Shown one piece after another: positions 15,378 to 24,789 of a stretch of 26,916 bases of DNA. The position numbers and the translations under genes are program-made. Origin of the DNA: Bordetella parapertussis (GTDB taxonomy: Bacteria > Pseudomonadota > Gammaproteobacteria > Burkholderiales > Burkholderiaceae_C). Every line of letters starts with the position of its first letter. Positions within the stretch are counted from its first letter, which is position 1. The stretch is from assembly GCA_945882755.1 (NCBI GenBank), contig CAMCWS010000018.1, forward strand, positions 1 to 26,916, read 5' to 3'. The notes under the pieces were generated by a model. It saw only the letters and a program-made list of their open reading frames with translations, had not been told where the DNA came from and did no database searches.

Positions 15378-15869
15378 TTAAACACGCAAAACGCGTTCGC
15401 CACGGCCAATGCCGCAAGCGCCGGTGCGCACTGTTTCCAAAATGGCGCTGCGTTCGATAGCCTCTAAGAAAGCATCGTTTTTGGCCACATCGCCAGTCAG
15501 TTCAATGGTGTAACTTTTGTCAGTTACATCAATCACGCGGCCACGAAAAATATCGGCCATGCGTTTCATTTCTTCACGCTCTTTACCTACAGCACGCACC
15601 TTGACCATCATCAACTCACGCTCGGTGTAAGCGCCTTCGGTCAAGTCAACCACCTTGACCACTTCAATCAGACGGTTCAAGTGTTTGGTGATTTGCTCAA
15701 TCACATCGTCTGAGCCAGAAGTCTGCAAAGTGATGCGTGACAAGCTGGGGTCTTCGGTGGGGGCTACTGTCAGCGATTCGATGTTGTAGCCCCGCGCAGA
15801 GAACAAGCCAACAACTCTGGACAAGGCGCCAGCTTCGTTTTCAATCAGTACTGCAATGATGTGTTTCAT
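15378..15869 (-). CDS. ilvH: Acetolactate synthase small (regulatory) subunit
   Basis: The regulatory subunit of acetohydroxyacid synthase carries an N-terminal ACT domain (MKHIIAVLIENEAGALSRVVGLFSARGYNIESL) that binds valine for feedback control, and a C-terminal ALS-SS-C domain (about 80-163). The length of 163 residues is normal. The ATG at 15869 has AGAGGA upstream and gives the conserved N-terminus; seven extra codons from an upstream ATG are not conserved. It lies 89 nt downstream of the catalytic subunit gene; that gap holds a small imperfect hairpin (15897-15918) of unknown significance. Confidence 0.96.
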   Translation of the reverse strand: MKHIIAVLIENEAGALSRVVGLFSARGYNIESLTVAPTEDPSLSRITLQTSGSDDVIEQITKHLNRLIEVVKVVDLTEGAYTERELMMVKVRAVGKEREEMKRMADIFRGRVIDVTDKSYTIELTGDVAKNDAFLEAIERSAILETVRTGACGIGRGERVLRV

Positions 15870-15958
15870 AGTGGATTCCTCTTTTCGCAACCCTCCCCTA
15901 CAGGCGGTAACCTGCAGGCTCGGTTGTCAATAGATTCGCCTGGAAAAAAATTTCAAAA

Positions 15959-17740
15959 TTAAAGGTCTTCACTGCCCAAAAGCATTTCAGTGATGCCTTT
16001 GCCAGCTTGAACCATCGGAAAGACATTCTCGGTGGGGTCAGTGCGGAAGTCCATGAAGACGGTTCGGTCCTTGAGTCTTCTCGCCTCGCGAAGTGCGGGT
16101 TCGACATCCTCAGGTCGCTCAATCAACATGCCCACATGGCCATAGGCCTCAGCCAATTTGACAAAGTCGGGCAAGGCATCCATGTAACTGTGGCTGTAGC
16201 GGCCTGAGTATTCGATTTCTTGCCATTGCCTGACCATGCCCAAATAGCGGTTGTTCAGCGCCACGATTTTGATGGGCGTGTTGTATTGCAAACAGGTGGA
16301 GAGTTCTTGTATACACATTTGCACCGAGCCCTCCCCCGTGACGCAATACACCTCGCTATCAGGCTTGGCCAATTTGATGCCCATGGCGTAGGGAATGCCC
16401 ACACCCATGGTGCCTAAGCCACCTGAATTGATCCAGCGGCGAGGTTGGTCAAAACGGTAATACTGCGCAGCCCACATTTGGTGCTGCCCTACATCCGAGG
16501 TGACGTAGGCATCGGCATCTTTGGTCATATTCCATAAAGTCTCAACCACGTACTGAGGTTTGATGACATCAGAACTGCCAAGGTCATATTTCAGGCAATC
16601 GCGTGAGCGCCAAGCTTCAATGGTTTCCCACCATGCGGCCAAACTTTGCGGGTCGGGCTTGGCCGTCAACTCGCGCAACATACCGATCATTTCTGTCAAC
16701 ACTTCCTTGACATCGCCAACAATAGGAATATCAACCTTGACGCGTTTGGAAATACTGGATGGGTCAATGTCAATGTGGATGATCTTGCGCTCATTTTGGG
16801 CGAAATGTTTGGGATTACCAATCACCCTGTCGTCAAAACGTGCGCCCACAGCCAACAGGACATCGCAGTTTTGCATCGCATTGTTCGCCTCAATGGTGCC
16901 ATGCATACCCAACATGCCTAAAAATTTACGATCGCTCGCTGGGTAGGCTCCCAGACCCATCAATGTATTGGTACAGGGGTAACCCAGCATATCGACTAAG
17001 GTGCGCAGCTCGGCAGAAGCTTCACTCATTAAAACGCCGCCACCCGTGTAAATAAAGGGTCTTTTGGCACCCACCAACAGCTGCAAGGCTTTGCGAATTT
17101 GACCGCTGTGGCCCTTGCGAACAGGGTTGTAGGAACGCATGTCTACAGAGGTTGGGTAGCCTGTGTACAGGGTTCTTTTGAAAGACACATCTTTCGGAAT
17201 ATCAACCACCACAGGACCGGGGCGACCCGTACGCGCAATGTGAAAGGCCTTTTTCATGATGTCGGCCATCTCACGCACATCTTTGACCAAAAAATTATGT
17301 TTCACGATGGGTCGGGTGATGCCTACGGTATCGCATTCTTGGAAGGCATCAAGACCAATCGCATGGGTAGGCACTTGCCCCGTGATGATGACCATGGGAA
17401 TACTGTCCATATAGGCAGTGGCAATTCCCGTCACCGCATTGGTCACACCTGGCCCTGAAGTCACCAGTGCTACGCCGACTTCGCCGGTTGCACGGGCATA
17501 GCCGTCAGCTGCGTGAACCGCCGCTTGCTCATGTCGAACCAGTACATGCTCTATGGTGTTTTGTTTGTAAAGCGCGTCGTAAATGTGCAAGACAGCGCCG
17601 CCTGGGTAACCCCAAACGAATTGGACACCTTCGGCCTGCAAAGATTTGACCAAGATATCGGAGCCATTGATTTCGATGGGGGTTTGGTTCAGAGCACTGG
17701 CCAGAGCAGCGGATTGGAGCTCCGCCTTAGATATTTCCAT
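15959..17740 (-). CDS. ilvI: Acetolactate synthase large (catalytic) subunit
   Basis: The ThDP-dependent enzyme condenses pyruvate with pyruvate or 2-ketobutyrate to start valine/leucine and isoleucine synthesis. The 593 residues follow the usual three-domain order. Catalytic E71 lies in VLVRHEQAAVHAADGYARATG. The FAD-binding middle domain includes GARFDDRVIGN. The ThDP-Mg motif starts at residue 469 as GEGSVQM...LNNRYLG; the usual GDG is GEG here, a conservative change at a metal-binding position. AAAGG about 9 nt before the ATG serves as ribosome site. It is the first gene of ilvI-ilvH-ilvC-psd-pssA-leuA. The symbol ilvB is also used for this gene. Confidence 0.96.
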   Translation of the reverse strand: MEISKAELQSAALASALNQTPIEINGSDILVKSLQAEGVQFVWGYPGGAVLHIYDALYKQNTIEHVLVRHEQAAVHAADGYARATGEVGVALVTSGPGVTNAVTGIATAYMDSIPMVIITGQVPTHAIGLDAFQECDTVGITRPIVKHNFLVKDVREMADIMKKAFHIARTGRPGPVVVDIPKDVSFKRTLYTGYPTSVDMRSYNPVRKGHSGQIRKALQLLVGAKRPFIYTGGGVLMSEASAELRTLVDMLGYPCTNTLMGLGAYPASDRKFLGMLGMHGTIEANNAMQNCDVLLAVGARFDDRVIGNPKHFAQNERKIIHIDIDPSSISKRVKVDIPIVGDVKEVLTEMIGMLRELTAKPDPQSLAAWWETIEAWRSRDCLKYDLGSSDVIKPQYVVETLWNMTKDADAYVTSDVGQHQMWAAQYYRFDQPRRWINSGGLGTMGVGIPYAMGIKLAKPDSEVYCVTGEGSVQMCIQELSTCLQYNTPIKIVALNNRYLGMVRQWQEIEYSGRYSHSYMDALPDFVKLAEAYGHVGMLIERPEDVEPALREARRLKDRTVFMDFRTDPTENVFPMVQAGKGITEMLLGSEDL

Positions 17741-18011
17741 GATGTAACCTTTGTGAATTTCGCAAACGAAAAAACTAGGGTGCCTTTTTGCATCTTCTTT
17801 TGAAAGTGCATCAAGACTTTGGATTTCAAGCTACAGGCGTTTAACACCAAACTTGAACCCTTTTAGTTTGACAGCCGGCGATTATGACATTGAATTCATC
17901 GTCACTTACCCTATTCAACAGAGACAATGCCCAATGCCATAATGAAAATGGCTTGTTTTAACTCCTACCCTCCCCTTTCTTCACTTGTCGCAATAAAGCT
18001 TCACAACACCC
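17741..18011. promoter_or_regulatory. Divergent control region between ilvI and the sigma-factor gene
   Basis: This 271-nt gap must hold promoters for both directions. On the ilvI side I see a nine-codon frame at 17940-17911 (MALGIVSVE, four branched-chain residues) with no attenuator terminator after it. There is a hairpin in the leader RNA at 17857-17825 (TTCAAG/CTTGAA outside, GGTGTT/AACGCC inside) and a small stem TTTCG/CGAAA at 17758-17771. On the sigma-factor side a perfect TTGACA (17868-17873) lacks a convincing -10 at the right spacing. No regulator site can be named. Confidence 0.4.
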
Positions 18012-18569
18012 TTGGCTTCTGACAAAGAACTTTCAGACTTTCTGATTGGCATAGAAAAACGCGCGTTCAAAAGAACGGTGTTTCATGTCCGGGATGACGA
18101 GTCGGCGCTTGATATTGTTCAAGACAGCATGATGAAATTGGCTGAGCATTACGGAGACAAGCCTGTTGCAGAGTTGCCGATGTTGTTTCAAAGAATCTTG
18201 TCCAATACGACACTGGACTGGTTCAGACGCCAAAAAACGCGAAAAGCCCTTTTTTCCAATTTCAGTGACTTTGGAACCGAGCAAGGTAATGATGAATTCG
18301 ACGTTTTAGACGTCTTAACATCTCATTTAAGCACCGAAAGCGCTTTAGATGAATTCGTTAGAACCCAAACATTTGAAAAAATTGAGAAAGAAATACAAAA
18401 TTTACCTGGACGTCAACGAGAAGCCTTTCTGTTGCGTTATTGGGAGGACTTGGATGTGGCTGAAACTGCAGCAGCCATGGGGTGTTCTGAGGGCAGTGTC
18501 AAAACACATTGCTCTAGAGCCGTGCAATCCTTGTTCAAAGCTTTGAGTTCCAAGGGAATCCGACCATGA
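18012..18569 (+). CDS. ECF-type RNA polymerase sigma factor
   Basis: The 185-residue protein has sigma region 2 at about 18-77 (FKRTVFHVRDDESALDIVQDSMMKLAEHY, LFQRILSNTTLDWFRRQK) and region 4 at about 122-178 (LPGRQREAFLLRYWEDLDVAETAAAMGCSEGSVKTHCSRAVQSL, a helix-turn-helix). A variable acidic linker joins them and there is no region 3, as in extracytoplasmic-function sigma factors. The start is TTG at 18012; an in-frame stop 18 nt upstream and the conserved MASDKELSDFL N-terminus leave no ATG alternative, and no Shine-Dalgarno is obvious, so output may be kept low. Its stop overlaps the DUF3619 start by 4 nt. It probably directs its own operon under the control of the next two gene products. 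Confidence 0.92.
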   Translation: MASDKELSDFLIGIEKRAFKRTVFHVRDDESALDIVQDSMMKLAEHYGDKPVAELPMLFQRILSNTTLDWFRRQKTRKALFSNFSDFGTEQGNDEFDVLDVLTSHLSTESALDEFVRTQTFEKIEKEIQNLPGRQREAFLLRYWEDLDVAETAAAMGCSEGSVKTHCSRAVQSLFKALSSKGIRP

Positions 18570-19003
18570 AATATTCACCCTCCGCCACATCGGCGCAAGA
18601 CCTGCTGGGCAATCGCATCGCCAAAATGCTCGATGACAACACCGACTTGTCTTACGAGGTGGCAGAGCGCCTACGCGCTGCGCGAACCCGCGCCTTGTCG
18701 CTCAGACGCATAGCCCAGCCTGAACTGCAAACCGCGCAGGAAATTCAATCCCAAAACGGCTTGGCTCTGCTGAAATTTCCCAGCCAAATTCAGTGGTTTT
18801 TCCAAACCTTCGGTTCCCTCATTCCACTTTTGGGCTTGGTGGCAGGCTTGGTTTTGATTCATGAGTTCCACAATGACCAATCTGCACTTGAATTGGCTGA
18901 AATCGACGCGGCACTTTTGATCGATGATTTGCCCCCCAATGCCTACACAGATTCTTCATTTCTCGACTATCTAAAATACGAAGTCAATTCCCAGCAAAAT
19001 TGA
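18566..19003 (+). CDS. DUF3619-family single-span membrane protein, candidate anti-sigma factor
   Basis: A 145-residue protein with a cytoplasmic-type, helix-forming N-terminal half (NRIAKMLDDNTDLSYEVAERLRAARTRALSLRR). One transmembrane helix follows (about 83-100, GSLIPLLGLVAGLVLIHE). The periplasmic tail is acidic: ELAEIDAALLIDDLPPNAYTDSSFLDYL, the hallmark of DUF3619. The family has no established function to my knowledge. A small cytoplasmic helical region joined to one membrane span, encoded directly after an ECF sigma gene with a 4-nt ATGA overlap, is the usual arrangement of an anti-sigma factor, so I propose that role as inference. The next gene follows by a 1-nt TGATG overlap. Confidence 0.85.
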   Translation: MKYSPSATSAQDLLGNRIAKMLDDNTDLSYEVAERLRAARTRALSLRRIAQPELQTAQEIQSQNGLALLKFPSQIQWFFQTFGSLIPLLGLVAGLVLIHEFHNDQSALELAEIDAALLIDDLPPNAYTDSSFLDYLKYEVNSQQN

Positions 19004-19659
19004 TGTTTGAAACCATACGCCTCTGCAGTTACCTAAGCTTGCGCCAACCTTGGTCGTGGATGGCTTGCACATTGGTGATGTTTTGTTGTGTGTTGACCCA
19101 CGCAGGCGCTGCCGATACGGTTGATAAGGCAGAAAAGAAGCTGAATTCCCTTGATACCTCTCCTCGTTGGGCCGAACTCAGTCCGTCGCAGCAAAAAGCA
19201 TTGTTGCCTCTACAAACGCTGTGGCCGACGCTGGATGTCAACCGCAAACGCAAATGGTTGGTCATCGCTCAAAATTTTTCCGATTTGAGTGAATCCTCCC
19301 AAATATTGGCTCAAGAACGTATGCGCGAGTGGGCCGCACTCAGTCCTCTTCAACGCTCACAAGCGCGTTTGAATTTTGCCCACACCAAGCAACTTTCCCC
19401 TGACGAAAAATTGGCCAAATGGGAAGCCTATCAAGCGTTGAACCCCGAAGAGAAGCAGAAATTACCTTCGTCTCGTTTGCCTTCGCCCAAGGGGGCAGCA
19501 CTTGCTCTCAAACCCATATCCCCTGCAAAACTGACCGCCCCCCCCGTGAAAAAAGAAGGCCAAAATTCTTCGCCACGGATTGATACGAGCCAACTGAACC
19601 CATTTACTTTGCTGCCTGCCAATATTCAGGTGACAAATCGACCCCCAGTGGTCCAATGA
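19003..19659 (+). CDS. Exported DUF3106-family protein, candidate periplasmic sensor
   Basis: The 218-residue product begins with a hydrophobic signal/anchor (WSWMACTLVMFCCVLTHAGAA, about 17-37). A helical domain with tryptophan/leucine-rich repeats follows: L(S/N)Pxx(Q/E) occurs at 59-64 (LSPSQQ), 113-118 (LSPLQR), 131-136 (LSPDEK) and 146-151 (LNPEEK). The tail from about 155 is Pro/Lys-rich and probably disordered. The repeats recall the LTxxQ motif of periplasmic stress and metal sensors such as CpxP and CnrX; that likeness is by eye only. The ATG at 19003 is chosen over the TTG one codon before, because it shares its A with the DUF3619 stop (TGATG). Confidence 0.82.
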   Translation: MFETIRLCSYLSLRQPWSWMACTLVMFCCVLTHAGAADTVDKAEKKLNSLDTSPRWAELSPSQQKALLPLQTLWPTLDVNRKRKWLVIAQNFSDLSESSQILAQERMREWAALSPLQRSQARLNFAHTKQLSPDEKLAKWEAYQALNPEEKQKLPSSRLPSPKGAALALKPISPAKLTAPPVKKEGQNSSPRIDTSQLNPFTLLPANIQVTNRPPVVQ

Positions 19660-20200
19660 CGCTGCAGACTGACCTCGCTGACATACCCAACCCAAGCTTG
19701 CCAAGCGCTTCACTGCTGAGGCGAATGAGCTGTTGGTTCTATGAAGGGATGCTGCTTTTTGGTGTGATATTCATTGCAGGCTATCTTTTTGGCACGCTGA
19801 CCCAAACTCGGCACGCCATGAATAACCGCCTCGGTCTTCAAGTATTTGTTTTTTTGGTTCTGGCACTTTATTTCAGCTTCTTTTGGCAGAAAGGCCAAAC
19901 ACTGGCCATGAAGACTTGGCATTTGAAAATCACCCAACTCAACGGTGACGCCTTGTCTCGGCAACAAGCCCTCATCAGGTATGTACTCGCTTGGATTTGG
20001 TTTGTTCCGCCACTGACGATGACATGGCTCTTGAATGGCTCCAGCGGGCTAGGGGTTTTGGCGGTGTGCGTTTGGGTGTTTTTCTGGGCGCTGCTGAGCA
20101 AACTCCACCCCGATAAACAGTTTTGGCATGACGGTTGGTCACGAACCCGGGTGGTGGATACTCGGTTGCCCAAAACGTCACTTTTAAATCCAGACCAACC

Positions 20201-20204
<4 letters not shown>
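19656..20204 (+). CDS. RDD-family integral membrane protein
   Basis: A 182-residue protein with four predicted membrane helices (about 31-50, 62-79, 108-125 and 130-149). RDD landmarks are present: LLRRMSCWFYEGMLLF at 20-35 (the usual Asp is Glu28-30 region here), QTLAMKTWHLKIT near 81-93, and HPDKQFWHDGWSRTRVVDT at 151-169. Some RDD proteins act as Na+(Li+,K+)/H+ antiporters or membrane accessory factors; the role here is unknown. It overlaps both neighbours by 4 nt (ATGA), so it belongs to the sigma-factor operon. Confidence 0.88.
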
Positions 20205-21138
<934 letters not shown>

Positions 21139-21156
21139 TCACAGAAAAAAGGTTTG

Positions 21157-22833
21157 TCAGGAACGGAAATGACTGGTTATAGGATAACGCCAATCTTTGC
21201 CGAAACCTCTGTGGGTGATGCGGATGCCTATGGGCGCTTGGCGGCGTTTGTATTCATTCACACGAATCAATCGCGTCACTTTCTCCACATCGGCTAGCGC
21301 AAACCCCGCGTTGACAATGTCTTGGGCGCTTTGGTCTTGTTCCATGTAGCGAGCCAAAATCGCGTCAAGCACCTCGTAAGGAGGCAAACTGTCTTGGTCG
21401 GTTTGGTCGGGGCGAAGTTCTGCGCTGGGCGGTCGGGTGATGATGCGCTCTGGTATGGGGGATGAACCCCGACCATAAGGGTCGTGCTGGTTTCGCCACT
21501 CAGCCAACTGGTAAACCAAGGTTTTGGCCACATCCTTGATGACCGCAAAGCCACCCGCCATGTCGCCGTATAAAGTGCAATAGCCGGTTGCCATTTCGCT
21601 TTTGTTGCCTGTGGTCAAGACAATTGCGCCCAGTTTGTTCGACAAAGCCATCAGCAAGGTGCCGCGAACCCGCGCTTGAATGTTCTCCTCGGTCGCGTCC
21701 AAAGGCATACCCGCAAAATCAGTCTCCAGCGTTTGCAAAAAGGCGTCAAACATAGGAACGATAGATTTTTCGTCGTACCGAACCCCCATTCGTTGCGCCA
21801 TGTCTCTGGCATCGGTCAAACTGATGTCTGCGGTATAGGGCGAAGGCATCATCACGCATCGGACATTGTCAGGCCCCAGCGCATCCACTGCAATTGCCAA
21901 CACCAACGCCGAGTCAAGTCCCCCCGACACGCCAATCAGCGCCCCCGGAAAACGGTTCTTACCTAGGTAATCGCGAACCCCCAACACCAGCGCATCCCAA
22001 ACCTCAGCCAACTCAGTTTGCAAAGGCACGGTGGCGGCTTGCAACACGGCTTGCAACACGGCTTGACCACCGACTGATGGAACTGACACATGGAAATCTG
22101 CTTCCACAAACCCTGGGGCCCTGCCCGCTAATTCACCTGTGGCTTGAAGCGCGAACGACCGCCCTTCAAAAACGACTTCATCTTGGCCGCCGACCAAATG
22201 CGCATAGACCAATGGCAAACCAGTGGCCAAGCAGCGTTCGCGCATTTGGTGTTCACGTTCTTGCGCTTTCCCCATGTGAAAAGGAGACGCATTGATGACA
22301 GCCAACAAATGTGCTCCGGCAGCTTTGAGGTCTGCGGCGGGTTGCTCAAACCAGGCGTCTTCGCAAATCAGCAAGCCCACTTTCACGCCTTGCACCTCAA
22401 ACACACAAGGCTGTGTGCCAGGTTTGAAATAGCGCCGCTCATCGAACACTTGGTAATTGGGTAACTCGCGTTTGGCATAGCTGGCAACCACCTTGCCCTC
22501 ACACAGCACCGAAGCCATGTTGAAGCGCAAACTGACTGCCACCGAGCGGGTACGTTCATCATGGCCACTGGGGTGGCCTACCACCACATGCATACCCTTT
22601 AAATCAGCCAGTGAAAGTCTGATGGTGTCTACTGCTTGTTCGCAAGCGGAGATGAATGAGGCGCGTAAAAACAGATCCTCAGCGGCATAGCCACAGATGG
22701 ACAATTCCGGCGTGAGCAATAACCTGCCACCTTTGGCATAGGCGCGGCGAGCCGCATCCATGATTTTTTGGGCATTACCCGCCATGTCACCCACGGTGAA
22801 ATTGAGCTGGGCTACACTGAGTTCAAGCGTCAT
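21157..22833 (-). CDS. nadE: Glutamine-dependent NAD+ synthase
   Basis: NadE amidates nicotinic acid adenine dinucleotide to NAD+, taking ammonia from glutamine. Of 558 residues, the N-terminal nitrilase-type glutaminase has the triad E43 (TPELSICGY), K121 (YAKRELPNYQVF) and C157 (LLICEDAWF). The C-terminal synthetase has the PP-loop SGGLDS at 303-308, TTGNKSEMATGYCTLYGDMAGGF, and PIPERIITRPPSAELRPDQTDQDSLPPY. The linker between the domains contains a short in-frame duplication (QAVLQAVLQAA, residues 257-267). Its ATG is only 7 nt from the divergent start of the GNAT gene. glnB follows after 36 nt. Confidence 0.97.
   Translation of the reverse strand: MTLELSVAQLNFTVGDMAGNAQKIMDAARRAYAKGGRLLLTPELSICGYAAEDLFLRASFISACEQAVDTIRLSLADLKGMHVVVGHPSGHDERTRSVAVSLRFNMASVLCEGKVVASYAKRELPNYQVFDERRYFKPGTQPCVFEVQGVKVGLLICEDAWFEQPAADLKAAGAHLLAVINASPFHMGKAQEREHQMRERCLATGLPLVYAHLVGGQDEVVFEGRSFALQATGELAGRAPGFVEADFHVSVPSVGGQAVLQAVLQAATVPLQTELAEVWDALVLGVRDYLGKNRFPGALIGVSGGLDSALVLAIAVDALGPDNVRCVMMPSPYTADISLTDARDMAQRMGVRYDEKSIVPMFDAFLQTLETDFAGMPLDATEENIQARVRGTLLMALSNKLGAIVLTTGNKSEMATGYCTLYGDMAGGFAVIKDVAKTLVYQLAEWRNQHDPYGRGSSPIPERIITRPPSAELRPDQTDQDSLPPYEVLDAILARYMEQDQSAQDIVNAGFALADVEKVTRLIRVNEYKRRQAPIGIRITHRGFGKDWRYPITSHFRS
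22035..22065. repeat. 12-bp tandem repeat inside nadE
   Basis: CGGCTTGCAACA is repeated about 2.6 times without change. On the coding strand it gives QAVLQAVLQ in the linker between the glutaminase and synthetase domains, four residues per unit, so copy-number change would keep the frame. Confidence 0.85.
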
Positions 22834-22840
22834 AGGTGAT

Positions 22841-24010
22841 ATGCAAAAAGAGCTGAACGATTATGGCATCCGGGTGCACACGCATCTGAAAGAAATTGCC
22901 GCCAAGGATTGGGATGGTTTGCTTTCTCAGCAAGACAGTCCCACCCCGTTTATGCGACACGCCTATTTGGTGGCCTTGCAAGACAGTGGAAGTGCTATTG
23001 CAGCAACTGGGTGGCAAGCGCAGTACGTCAGCTTATGGCGGGGCGAAGCCTTGGTTGCCGCTTGCCCTCTCTATTTAAAGGACCACTCCTACGGCGAGTA
23101 TGTATTTGACTGGGCCTGGGCCAATGCCTACCACCAGCATGGTCTGAACTATTACCCCAAAGCACTGATCGCAGTACCTTTCACCCCGGTACCAGGATCG
23201 CGGCTGCTTGCAGTGGATTCAGCGACCCGTGAGTTACTGCTTGAGGCGGTCGTTGGGTGGTGCCAAGAACAAAAGCTGTCGTCTTTGCACATGTTGTTTG
23301 GCAGCGATGAAGACATGGCGGCGGCCCAAGCGCTGGGCTTGTTGCAACGACAGACAGTGCAATTTCACTGGCAAAACCAAGCATGGCCAGATTTCGAGGT
23401 TTTTTTAGCAAGTCTGACGCAGGAGAAGCGCAAAAAAATTCGGCAAGAACGACGCCGCGTGAGTGATGCAGGGGTGACGTTCCGATGGTCTTTGGGTAGC
23501 GACATCAACGGCGAAGACTGGCGCTTTTTTTACCAATGCTATGAACGAACTTACATTGAGCATGGCAACGCACCCTATTTAACCCCAGACTTTTTCCTTC
23601 GAATGCAATCGGATATGGCCGAGAACTGGCTGATGTTCATCGCCGAACGTGATGGACATCCCATCGCCAGCAGCTTGATTGGCGTCTATGGCCATGGCAC
23701 TGAAAGCGCTGTGGCTTACGGCCGCTATTGGGGTGCGTTAGAGCGGGTGGATTGTTTGCACTTTGAGGCTTGCTATTACCAACCCCTGCAGTGGTGCATC
23801 GCGCATGGTGTCAATCGTTTTGAAGGAGGCGCACAAGGCGAGCACAAAATGGCACGCGCCTTGATGCCTGTCAGCACACACAGTGCGCACTGGTTGGCAG
23901 ACCATCGGTTTGCCAACGCAGTGGAGCAATTTTTAGAACGAGAAGGTTCAGGTGTTGACAACTACTTGGCGCATTTGGACGAACGCAATCCGTTCAAACG
24001 CACCACTTGA
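22841..24010 (+). CDS. GNAT-fold protein of the COG3146 / DUF482 type
   Basis: A 389-residue protein of the family annotated as GNAT N-acetyltransferase or peptidogalycan biosynthesis protein; its reaction is not established. Landmarks: PTPFMRHAYLVALQDSGS (29-46), AACPLYLKDHSYGEYVFDWAWANAYHQHGLNYYPK (from about 73), KRKKIRQERRRV in the middle, and a highly conserved end, RFEGGAQGEHKMARALMPVSTHSAHWL followed by HRFANAVEQFLERE. The ATG at 22841 has AGGTGA close upstream and gives the usual N-terminus; an earlier in-frame ATG would run through nadE. Only 7 nt separate it from the divergent nadE start, so its promoter must lie within nadE. Its stop is 1 nt from that of ppa. Confidence 0.87.
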   Translation: MQKELNDYGIRVHTHLKEIAAKDWDGLLSQQDSPTPFMRHAYLVALQDSGSAIAATGWQAQYVSLWRGEALVAACPLYLKDHSYGEYVFDWAWANAYHQHGLNYYPKALIAVPFTPVPGSRLLAVDSATRELLLEAVVGWCQEQKLSSLHMLFGSDEDMAAAQALGLLQRQTVQFHWQNQAWPDFEVFLASLTQEKRKKIRQERRRVSDAGVTFRWSLGSDINGEDWRFFYQCYERTYIEHGNAPYLTPDFFLRMQSDMAENWLMFIAERDGHPIASSLIGVYGHGTESAVAYGRYWGALERVDCLHFEACYYQPLQWCIAHGVNRFEGGAQGEHKMARALMPVSTHSAHWLADHRFANAVEQFLEREGSGVDNYLAHLDERNPFKRTT

Positions 24011-24011
24011 A

Positions 24012-24548
24012 TCAGCCTTTGGCTTTCTTATAATTTTCCATGCCTTCAAGCACTTCTTGACGTGCCGCATCAGGACCTTCCCAACCCAAAATCTTCACCC
24101 ACTTGCCCTGCTCTAGGTCTTTGTAGTGTTCAAAGAAATGGGCGATGGTTTTCAAGCGCATGGGGTTCAAGTCTTCCGGCTTTTGCCACTGGGTGTAGAT
24201 GGACAAAATTTTGTCGGTGGGAACCGCCAACACCTTGCCGTCCATGCCAGCTTCGTCTTCCATTTTCAAAATACCAATGGGGCGGCAAGGCACGACCACA
24301 CCAGGAATCAAAGGCACAGGCGTGATTACCAATACATCGACTGGGTCACCGTCGCCGCTGATGGTCTTGGGAACATAACCATAGTTGGTCGGGTAGTGCA
24401 TGGACGTGCTCATGAAGCGGTCCACAAAAATCGCGCCGGTTTCTTTATCGACTTCGTATTTGATGGGGTCGGCGTTCATCGGGATTTCGATGATCACATT
24501 GAACTCATGGGGTGCGTTTTTTCCGGCGGTGACGTTATCGAGGGACAT
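24012..24548 (-). CDS. ppa: Inorganic pyrophosphatase (family I, soluble)
   Basis: Ppa hydrolyses pyrophosphate in the cytoplasm and pulls biosynthetic reactions forward. The 178-residue protein has the family I pattern [22 protein letters not shown] (17-38), [13 protein letters not shown] (50-62) and [10 protein letters not shown] (65-74), in which D66, D68 and D71 bind metal. [16 protein letters not shown] and [21 protein letters not shown] come later. The ATG at 24548 is favoured over a TTG two codons upstream. It diverges from hppA, a membrane pyrophosphatase, across 241 nt, so the two pyrophosphate-consuming enzymes share one control region. Confidence 0.97.
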   Translation of the reverse strand: MSLDNVTAGKNAPHEFNVIIEIPMNADPIKYEVDKETGAIFVDRFMSTSMHYPTNYGYVPKTISGDGDPVDVLVITPVPLIPGVVVPCRPIGILKMEDEAGMDGKVLAVPTDKILSIYTQWQKPEDLNPMRLKTIAHFFEHYKDLEQGKWVKILGWEGPDAARQEVLEGMENYKKAKG

Positions 24549-24690
24549 GGACAAATTCTCTAAATTGAAAAATGAAAAAGTAAAACAGCACTATTTTGTC
24601 AGTAATTACCCTGATTTTACTTACACCAAAGCAGTGTTTGAAGCAAAGCATGCAATCTCATCCCTTACAGTCACGCCGTTGGCCAATCAC

Positions 24691-24760
24691 CTTCCTTCGT
24701 GAGTGTGTGAGGAAGCAACGCAACGGTGGTGTTCAAGCAACCCGTGTGCGTGGCACCACC
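24691..24760 (+). promoter_or_regulatory. Two inverted repeats upstream of hppA
   Basis: CTTCCT (24691-24696) pairs with AGGAAG (24710-24715), and GGTGGTG (24725-24731) pairs with CACCACC (24754-24760). Both lie in the 241-nt ppa-hppA gap, and the second ends 30 nt before the hppA ATG. They could be stem-loops in the hppA leader RNA. I do not recognise a known riboswitch. No clear -35/-10 pair was found in the rest of the gap for either gene. Confidence 0.35.
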
Positions 24761-24789
24761 TCTCATGCGAAACAACTCAAGGAGAATTT

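Noticed and set aside
15897..15918. Imperfect inverted repeat CCTACAGG/CCTGCAGG between ilvI and ilvH
   Set aside because: It has one mismatch, no T-tract, and sits inside an operon. It could be a minor mRNA stability element, but nothing else supports a function.
17868..17896. TTGACA considered as a sigma-70 promoter for the ECF sigma operon
   Set aside because: No hexamer close to TATAAT occurs 16-18 nt downstream (TTGAAT/TGAATT only), so it is not called as a promoter.
20135..20200. Upstream extension of the LOG gene into the RDD gene
   Set aside because: The family begins near the conserved VYCGS motif, and the ATG at 20201 gives the usual 4-nt overlap.
24703..24789. Upstream extension of hppA
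   Set aside because: The added residues are not hydrophobic, and the ATG at 24790 has a perfect ribosome-binding site and begins with the first membrane helix.
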